A program made the position numbers and the translations under genes. DNA of 17,593 nucleotides from Dehalococcoidia bacterium (GTDB lineage Bacteria; Chloroflexota; Dehalococcoidia; Lucifugimonadales; Lucifugimonadaceae): positions 1-17,593 of the forward strand of contig JANQEF010000019.1 of the NCBI GenBank assembly GCA_028278465.1, given 5' to 3'. Every line of letters starts with the position of its first letter. Position 1 is the stretch's first letter. Positions 12,824 through 17,593 of the stretch are shown here, one piece after another. Under the pieces are notes generated by a model that did no database searches, was not told where the DNA came from, and was given only the letters and a program-made list of their open reading frames with translations.

Positions 12824-13999
12824 ATGCCCGGACCGCTTCGAGTTGGCGTCGTCGGAATCGGCCAGCGAGGCCTCCAGCACGTCAACTCGCTCACGCAGCT
12901 CCAGTCAGACGAGATCGTCAACCTCGCCGCCCTCGCCGACCCGTACCCGGAGAATCTCGAAGCATCGAAGATCAACCGCTTCGTGCCCGGCTACCGCGAC
13001 GAAGGCGTCGAGAAGTTCGCATCTGTCCGAGAACTCGTCGACAGCGGCTCGGTAGACGCCATCTGGTTCGTGATGCCGCCCAACCAGCACCGCGGCGAGA
13101 TCGAATACGCCGCGGGCAAAGGCATCCACATCTTCGCCGAGAAGCCGCAGTCGCTCTGGCTCGACGAGGTCCTGCGTCAGAGCGAGGCGATCGACGCCGC
13201 CGGCGTGCTCTCAATGTGCGGCTTCCAGATGCGCCACGACCGCGGCTACACCGACATCCGCAACTACCTCGCAGACAAGTGGGTTGCATCGATGACCATG
13301 ATCTCCGAGGGCGCGGTCGAGGGCCACGGCGTGAAGCACACGCACACCGAGGAGCAGGGAGGCCCGGCGAACCGTGTCTGGACGGCGAACAAGGCGTGGT
13401 CAGGCACCTCGATCGTCGAGGCAGGCATCCACCAGACCGACATCATGCGCTACTGGTCCGACGATGACGTGGAGTGGGTGCGGGCCAATTACGTCGAGCG
13501 GCCGAAGGAGCTGCACGACACCGAGGGGGACAACCCGATCTACTACTCGGTCGACTACGGCTTCAAGAAGGGTGGGATGGGCACGGTCATCTTCACCAAG
13601 CCGGCCCGCTCGTACTACGGCGGCCGCTTTGACTGCATCGTGTGGACGCACGGCACGATCAAGCTCGAGGACGATATCGTCGATTACCACTTCGACGGCG
13701 ACTGGCCGCCGGACGACAAGCCTAGCCTGGAGCAGGTGCGGAAGGTCGTTTCGCCGGGGCCGCACGACGTCGCGATGGGCGGCGACAGCACGACCGACCT
13801 TTCGAAGTCGTTCGCCGAGGCGGTGACGCTGGAGAAGCCGGAGCTGCTGCGCAACACGTTCGAGAGCTCGATCAACTCGCTGGCCGCGGTGCTGGCGGCG
13901 AACGTGTCGAACGACCTCGGCGGCGAGAAAATCGTGCTGGATGAGTTCGTGAACGGGCAGAAGTACGCGAAGTACAGGGCAAGGCCGGCGGGCGCTTAG
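12824..13999 (+). CDS. Gfo/Idh/MocA family oxidoreductase
   Basis: The 391-residue protein starts at the ATG at 12824, with GGAAGGA six bases upstream; the longer open frame from 12584 crosses two repeats and is rejected. The Rossmann domain opens with VGVVGIGQRGLQH (7-19). DAIWFVMPPNQH (78-89) and HIFAEKPQSL (102-111), with the family's E-K-P lysine Lys107, follow. The catalytic-domain helix reads SIVEAGIHQTDIMRYW (196-211), in which His203 and Asp206 match the family's H-x-x-D signature. Members oxidise or epimerise sugars, inositols and related polyols with NAD(P). The C-terminal half (GEHD-like beta sheet, YYGGRFDCIVWTHGTIKLED) is normal. It is the first gene of a plus-strand run of four, so oxidation or epimerisation of the substrate of enzyme 1 or 2 is a reasonable guess. 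Confidence 0.87.
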   Translation: MPGPLRVGVVGIGQRGLQHVNSLTQLQSDEIVNLAALADPYPENLEASKINRFVPGYRDEGVEKFASVRELVDSGSVDAIWFVMPPNQHRGEIEYAAGKGIHIFAEKPQSLWLDEVLRQSEAIDAAGVLSMCGFQMRHDRGYTDIRNYLADKWVASMTMISEGAVEGHGVKHTHTEEQGGPANRVWTANKAWSGTSIVEAGIHQTDIMRYWSDDDVEWVRANYVERPKELHDTEGDNPIYYSVDYGFKKGGMGTVIFTKPARSYYGGRFDCIVWTHGTIKLEDDIVDYHFDGDWPPDDKPSLEQVRKVVSPGPHDVAMGGDSTTDLSKSFAEAVTLEKPELLRNTFESSINSLAAVLAANVSNDLGGEKIVLDEFVNGQKYAKYRARPAGA

Positions 14000-14047
14000 G
14001 GCGGTTCGGTCGGACGGCAAACGCCTCGCCCTGCAGGAGTCGAACGC

Positions 14048-14587
14048 ATGTCGGAGACCGATATCGGTGTCCTGCTGCACCCGGGCGGCGGAGGGTTCCA
14101 GTACCCGTTCCGCTTCAGGCCACACCGGCCTCGCAACATCTGGCGTCGAACTCCCGGCCCTCGACCGCCAGGCGGTCCAACGAGCTCCGCAAGGCGAATC
14201 GTCATGTTCGTCGGGTTGCTGGCGATCGTTCTGATCATCGCCGGCGCGCTGACCGACTGGTTCGGGCTCTCGGGCTCAGACGAGCCGACGCGGATTACGG
14301 CTCAAAGTGTCGAAGACGCCGGGTTTGTGATCGAGCGGAACGTGGTGGACGGTAAGGTGCGGGTTCTGAACGGCGAGTTCAGGGGTGTAGATGCCAGCAT
14401 CCTGATCCCGATGGACGGCCAGGTGATCACCAGCGGTATCCCGGAAGCACAGAGGGCGGCACAGTGGCAGCAGCTTGGCGGTGAATGGGAGGCGTTGCGG
14501 GCTGGCGAAACGCTGGTGCTGTGCGAGCCGGTCCCTGAGTGCTCCGACCTCGTGGTGGCGCTGGCCGAAGTGGCCTTCGGAGACTAG
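14048..14587 (+). CDS. Single-pass membrane protein of unknown function
   Basis: The 179-residue protein has AGGAG nine bases before the ATG at 14048. Its N-terminal 50 residues are glycine-, proline- and arginine-rich (HPGGGGFQYPFRFRPHRPRN). One membrane segment follows at about 51-68 (IVMFVGLLAIVLIIAGAL), preceded by a pair of arginines, so the N-terminus should be cytoplasmic and the C-terminal 110 residues outside. The outer part is mixed alpha/beta with two cysteines (LVLCEPVPECSDLVV) that could form a disulfide. I recognise no family. The gap to the Gfo/Idh gene is 48 bp and to the next gene 31 bp, which indicates co-transcription. A role in the operon's pathway, for example as a membrane partner, is only a guess. 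Confidence 0.72.
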   Translation: MSETDIGVLLHPGGGGFQYPFRFRPHRPRNIWRRTPGPRPPGGPTSSARRIVMFVGLLAIVLIIAGALTDWFGLSGSDEPTRITAQSVEDAGFVIERNVVDGKVRVLNGEFRGVDASILIPMDGQVITSGIPEAQRAAQWQQLGGEWEALRAGETLVLCEPVPECSDLVVALAEVAFGD

Positions 14588-14618
14588 CCGCTGCCCGTTT
14601 GCCTGTAAGTCACCGCCA

Positions 14619-15248
14619 ATGCCTCAGCCATCTCCGCCGCCTCTCTACAAGCAGTACTTCATCGACAGGAGCGATGAACGAGTCGACCTGTTCCGCAAGC
14701 TGGCAGAGCAGTTCGGCGTTCGCAGCGCCCTCTATCCGGGCAGCTTCGTGCAGATATCACCCTCGTTCGTCATCCCGCGTGTCGTCTACGTGGACAGCGA
14801 CCGGCGAATCCCTCGCTTCTTCGGCGATCCGGCTGTTCAGGAGTACGTTGAGTCGCGGAAGGAGTACGGCGAATCGCCGGAGATCCGCTACCACCACCAG
14901 AGCTACGAAGACGACATCGGCGAGCCGCCCGGGAACTTCGATCTGCTGATCTCGCAGTACGCCGGCTTCATCTCGGCGGCCTGCAAGCGATACCTGAAGC
15001 GAGGCGGCCTGCTAGTTGCCAACGACAGCCACGGCGACGCATCGATGGCGAGGATCGACCCGGACTTCGAGCTGGTCGCGGCAATAGACCGACGGGGCGA
15101 AAAGTTCTCCGTGAAGACAAGCGACCTCGATCGCTACTTCCTGCCGAAGCGGCCAGTCGAGATCACCGCCGAACTGCTGCGGCAGCGCGGCCGCGGCATC
15201 GGCTACACGACCCCGGCTTCGAGCTACCTCTTTCGCAAGATCGGCTGA
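14619..15248 (+). CDS. Class I methyltransferase-fold protein with degenerate motif I, unknown function
   Basis: The 209-residue protein is counted from the ATG at 14619; the frame runs upstream, but that part overlaps the preceding gene and is not protein-like. No strong ribosome binding site is seen. The arrangement follows a Rossmann-like methyltransferase. EQFGVRSALYPGSFVQISPSF (30-50) stands where the glycine-rich motif I should be, and VVYVDSD (55-61) is motif II with an acidic end. NFDLLISQYAG (106-116) is motif IV, and YLKRGGLLVANDSHGD (125-140) is motif VI. The classic GxGxG loop is not intact (YPGSF), so S-adenosylmethionine binding is doubtful. It could be a divergent methyltransferase or a non-catalytic relative. 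It lies in the middle of the Gfo/Idh–enolase operon. Confidence 0.7.
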   Translation: MPQPSPPPLYKQYFIDRSDERVDLFRKLAEQFGVRSALYPGSFVQISPSFVIPRVVYVDSDRRIPRFFGDPAVQEYVESRKEYGESPEIRYHHQSYEDDIGEPPGNFDLLISQYAGFISAACKRYLKRGGLLVANDSHGDASMARIDPDFELVAAIDRRGEKFSVKTSDLDRYFLPKRPVEITAELLRQRGRGIGYTTPASSYLFRKIG

Positions 15249-15301
15249 GCCTGCACAATCCGTTCGTCCGGCTCGTACCACCACCATCCATCGGGAGAAA
15301 C

Positions 15302-16483
15302 ATGGCAGAGCTCTGGTTCAGGCCGTCCAAACTGCAGTTCCTGTCCGTCCACGTTCGCGGCGGCACAGACTGGGTCGCGTTCGAGCTGGCAGATGCAGAC
15401 AACACCTTCGGCTCCGGCGAGATCACATCGACCCAGCTCGACCGCGAAGTGGCGCCGGTCGTGGCGCGCCTCGCCAACAAATTGCGCGGCGAACAGCTCT
15501 CGTCTGACGACGACGTGCTGCGGCTCACCGGCCTGTCGCCGTCAGACCTCGAAGCGAACCGGCTGCTCGCCACCGCGGTCAGCGGCCTGCGCTGCGCCGT
15601 CGCAGACGCGCTTGCGAAGCGCGCCGACCTGCCGCTGCACGCGTACATCCGCCAGCAGCATGGACATGACGGCGACGCAGCGACACGCGTCAGGCTCTAC
15701 GCCAACATCAACCGGTCGATGCTGCCGGACGACCGCGGCCCCGTCGACCGCTCGCCCGAGTCGTTCACGAAGATGGCGGAGCGTGCGATGAACGAGGGCT
15801 TCACTACAGCCAAGTGCGCGCCGTTCGACGAGTGCCGTGCGCCGCACGAGCACCAAGGTCTTCCGGCATGTGCTGAGGCCGGGCTGGAGCGCATCCAAGC
15901 CGCTAAAGACGCCGTCGGCCCTGATCGTACGCTGTACGTCGACTGCCACTCGCGCTTCGACCTCAACTCGGCCTTCGCTCTCGGCGACGAGCTTAAGGCG
16001 ATCGGCGTCGGCTGGTACGAAGAGCCTGTCAGCCCGCTCGATGACACCGCAGCCATGCGCCAGATCCACGAGAAGTCACCGCTGCCGAACGCCGGCGCCG
16101 AGATGGGCTACGGCGTGTCGGTGTTCAAGCGACTGCTGGACGAGGATGTGCTGGACATAGTGATGCCGGACGTGAAGTTCTGCGGCGGCCCGGTCGAGGC
16201 GTACCGCATCGGCATGGAGGTTGAGCCGGACCGGCCTGATTCGGTGTCGATGCACTGCCCTTCCGGCCCGCTGTCGCTGCTCGCCAGCGCTCACGCCACG
16301 GCGGCGTTCGGAAACGTGCTGCCGCTAGAGCACGCCGTGTACGAGGCGGAGTGGCGCAAAGAGGTGATGGAGCCGTTCGAGAAGATCGAGACCGGCGAGT
16401 TCGTGATCCCGGACGGCCCGGGCCTCGGAGGCCGCGTCGACCCTGTGATGGCGGAGATGCGAGGTCGCCGCTGGGAGGAGTAG
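15302..16483 (+). CDS. Enolase-superfamily enzyme, mandelate racemase/muconate lactonizing-like (enzyme 2)
   Basis: The 393-residue protein has GGGAGAA just before the ATG at 15302. The cap domain is atypical at its start. AVSGLRCAVADALAKRADLPLHAY (92-115) matches the superfamily helix before the barrel. The barrel gives FTTAKCAPFDE (167-177, Lys171). Metal ligands are Asp214 in YVDCHSRFD (with His216 two residues on), Glu240 in WYEEPVSP and Glu267 in GAEMGYG. MPDVKFCGG (Asp290), SMHCPSGPLS (His318) and Glu343 in PLEHA follow. The His two residues after the first metal Asp and the late His resemble acid-sugar dehydratases of the galactonate/mannonate type more than lactonizing enzymes. It is only distantly similar to enzyme 1 and probably acts on a different substrate. 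It is the last gene of the four-gene run. Confidence 0.85.
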   Translation: MAELWFRPSKLQFLSVHVRGGTDWVAFELADADNTFGSGEITSTQLDREVAPVVARLANKLRGEQLSSDDDVLRLTGLSPSDLEANRLLATAVSGLRCAVADALAKRADLPLHAYIRQQHGHDGDAATRVRLYANINRSMLPDDRGPVDRSPESFTKMAERAMNEGFTTAKCAPFDECRAPHEHQGLPACAEAGLERIQAAKDAVGPDRTLYVDCHSRFDLNSAFALGDELKAIGVGWYEEPVSPLDDTAAMRQIHEKSPLPNAGAEMGYGVSVFKRLLDEDVLDIVMPDVKFCGGPVEAYRIGMEVEPDRPDSVSMHCPSGPLSLLASAHATAAFGNVLPLEHAVYEAEWRKEVMEPFEKIETGEFVIPDGPGLGGRVDPVMAEMRGRRWEE

Positions 16484-16510
16484 CGGGCTTTGTCGGAGGA
16501 GGGGTTCACC

Positions 16511-16623
16511 TTGTGTCTCCTGAGCGAAGCGCAGCGTAGTCGAAGGATCCCTGACTCGAACGCTGTTCCTGTCAGGGTTATCTGACCCGGGAAGAGACCC
16601 TTCGACTTCGCTCAGGGAACACA
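16511..16623. repeat. Family B inverted-repeat element, copy 2
   Basis: The left arm is TTGTGTCTCCTGAGCGAAGC, continuing to GTAGTCGAAGGATCC. The right arm, 16594-16623, is the 30-bp sequence also seen at 9059-9088. The central spacer has its own dyad, GTCAGGGTTATCTGAC. Confidence 0.7.
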
Positions 16624-16640
16624 GCACCCGCGCCTTCTGG

Positions 16641-16775
16641 TGTTTCCTGAGCGAAGGTCCGACAGAATCGGGGCGGCGGGTACCCGCTTGCAGGTGAGGA
16701 CCTCTGCGGCGGAGAGTTAGCCCGACAGGACGACCGATCGCGCAAGAGACCCTTCGACTTCGCTCAGGGAACACA
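16641..16775. repeat. Family B inverted-repeat element, copy 3, with a nested family A fragment
   Basis: The left arm, TGTTTCCTGAGCGAAGG, is shortened. The right arm, 16746-16775, is identical to the other two. The centre contains CGGGTACCCGCTTGC (16677-16691), part of family A, so one repeat seems to have landed in, or recombined with, another. The sequence just before the right arm (CCCGACAGGACGACCGATCG) resembles the matching position of copy 1. Confidence 0.65.
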
Positions 16776-16866
16776 ATCCATCCCAGCATGAATTGGTTTC
16801 GCCCCTGCCGCCGCCTGCTCTATGCTTGCGCCGCAGATCACCGAATGACCCCGAACAGCCGCCAGC

Positions 16867-16873
16867 GGAGGGA
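16867..16873 (+). promoter_or_regulatory. Ribosome binding site of the SDR gene
   Basis: GGAGGGA lies five bases before the ATG at 16879 and fixes the start. Confidence 0.65.
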
Positions 16874-16878
16874 CCGGC

Positions 16879-17593
16879 ATGGCACGCAGACTTGAAGACC
16901 GCGTCGCAATCGTCACCGGCGCCAGCTCCGGCATGGGCAAAACAACGGCGCTGCAGTTCGCACGGGAAGGCGCAAGCGTCGTGGTGGCGGCAAGGCGCGA
17001 AGAAGAGGGCAACGAGACCGTCTGCGAGATCCACGACAACGGCGGCAAAGCCATCTTCGTCCAGGCCGATGTCGCGCACTGGGACGATGTGCAGCGCATC
17101 GTTGACACAACTCTCAGCGAGTACGGCAAGCTCAACTGCGCCTTCAACAACGCCGGCGTCAGCTCTCGCCTGACAAGACAGTGGCTCGAAGTCTCCGAGG
17201 AAGACTGGGACTTCACCGTCGACATCAACCTGAAGGGCGTCTGGATGTGCATGCGCCTCCAGATACCGGCGATGCTCGAAACCGGCGGCGGCGCGATCGT
17301 CAACAACTCGTCGCTGTTCGGGATGCGAGGCGGCCCGAGCGCGCCGTACTCCGCCTCGAAGCACGGCGTGATCGGCCTATCGAACTCGGCGGCGTTCGAG
17401 TTCGGCCCGGACGGCATCCGCGTCAACACCATCGCTCCCGGCTTCATCAAGACGCCGATCATGGAGCGCAACTTCGCCGACAACCCGGCAACGGAGGAGA
17501 GGCTGGCCGCCGGCATCCCAATGCAGTACGTAGCAGGGTCGGAAACGATCGCCGAAGCGGTGACATGGCTCTGCAGCGATGAGGCCTCATACG
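16879..17593 (+). CDS. Short-chain dehydrogenase/reductase (SDR), 3' end outside window
   Basis: A frame open to the last base gives 238 codons; classical SDRs are about 250 residues, so only the final few, including the usual ITGxxxxVDGG, are missing. The coenzyme motif TGASSGMG is at 13-20, DV at 64-65 (adenine pocket), NNAG at 90-93, and Asn117 in VDINLKG. Ser144 or Ser145 lies in IVNNSSLFG, with Tyr157 and Lys161 in YSASK, so the catalytic tetrad is complete. RVNTIAPGFIKTPI (181-194) is the conserved substrate-side segment. Residues AARR at 37-40, after the second strand, suggest NADP(H) preference, as a basic residue replaces the acidic one of NAD enzymes. It would oxidise or reduce a secondary alcohol or ketone, fitting the neighbouring sugar-acid or polyol genes. 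A separate promoter after the repeat block is likely. Confidence 0.92.
   Translation, partial: MARRLEDRVAIVTGASSGMGKTTALQFAREGASVVVAARREEEGNETVCEIHDNGGKAIFVQADVAHWDDVQRIVDTTLSEYGKLNCAFNNAGVSSRLTRQWLEVSEEDWDFTVDINLKGVWMCMRLQIPAMLETGGGAIVNNSSLFGMRGGPSAPYSASKHGVIGLSNSAAFEFGPDGIRVNTIAPGFIKTPIMERNFADNPATEERLAAGIPMQYVAGSETIAEAVTWLCSDEASY

Larger units (their letters stand above)
16484..16878. other. Repeat-rich intergenic region before the SDR gene
   Basis: The 395-bp gap is mostly two adjacent family B inverted-repeat elements (16511-16623 and 16641-16775), the second carrying a family A fragment. Unique sequence remains at 16776-16878, where the SDR promoter and the GGAGGGA ribosome binding site lie. 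No gene is seen. Confidence 0.65.

Noticed and set aside
9059..16775. A 30-bp sequence repeated exactly three times, as in a CRISPR array
   Set aside because: The copies are about 7.5 kb and 120 bp apart, sit in larger inverted-repeat elements and have no regular spacers or cas genes.

Overview
The window is GC-rich bacterial chromosomal DNA with compact single-domain metabolic genes, many starting on TTG or after weak Shine-Dalgarno sites. Stretches between the genes are filled with short interspersed repeats built around CCTTCGACTTCGCTCAGG and CTCCCTCCCA..TGGGAGGGAG. Three features fit Chloroflexota best, probably a Dehalococcoidia/SAR202-like lineage: two divergent enolase-superfamily enzymes, a lipoprotein with a long Pro/Thr linker, and a tail typical of large TPR regulators. 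This placement is inferred from gene content and was not tested by phylogeny. I saw no rRNA, tRNA, CRISPR array, integrase or transposase gene.

Layout. Bases 1-594 are the 3' end of a TPR-type regulator cut by the window edge. Converging on it are a serine beta-lactamase-like hydrolase (795-1913, -) and a small alpha-beta-barrel protein (2073-2372, -). A repeat-rich gap (2373-2937) follows, then an SQR-like FAD oxidoreductase (2938-4089, -). That gene is divergent from a two-gene operon of a GyrI-like protein and an inositol-monophosphatase-family protein (4388-5918, +). A minus-strand pair of GNAT acetyltransferase and DUF1028 protein converges on this operon (5920-7401). Next come an Lnu(A)-like nucleotidyltransferase (7557-8093, -) and two paralogous VOC/glyoxalase proteins (8250-8639 and 9158-9550, +) separated by a 518-bp repeat block. 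A large secreted HExxH lipoprotein (9591-11282, -) converges on the second VOC gene.

From 11394 to the right edge the window looks like a catabolic locus for sugar acids or polyols. An enolase-superfamily dehydratase-like gene (11394-12563, -) is divergent from a plus-strand run. This run holds a Gfo/Idh/MocA oxidoreductase (12824-13999), a one-TM unknown protein (14048-14587), a methyltransferase-fold protein (14619-15248) and a second enolase-superfamily gene (15302-16483), with gaps of about 30-55 bp. After another repeat block comes an SDR dehydrogenase (16879 onward) cut by the right edge. Dehydrogenation of a sugar or polyol (SDR, Gfo/Idh) followed by dehydration of the acid (enolase superfamily) is a plausible shared theme, but no substrate can be read from the sequence.

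I found no clearly new defence or mobile system. The points most worth a second look are the IMPase-family protein with two metal-site aspartates replaced, the four-gene operon with its two unknown members, and the nested inverted-repeat elements.
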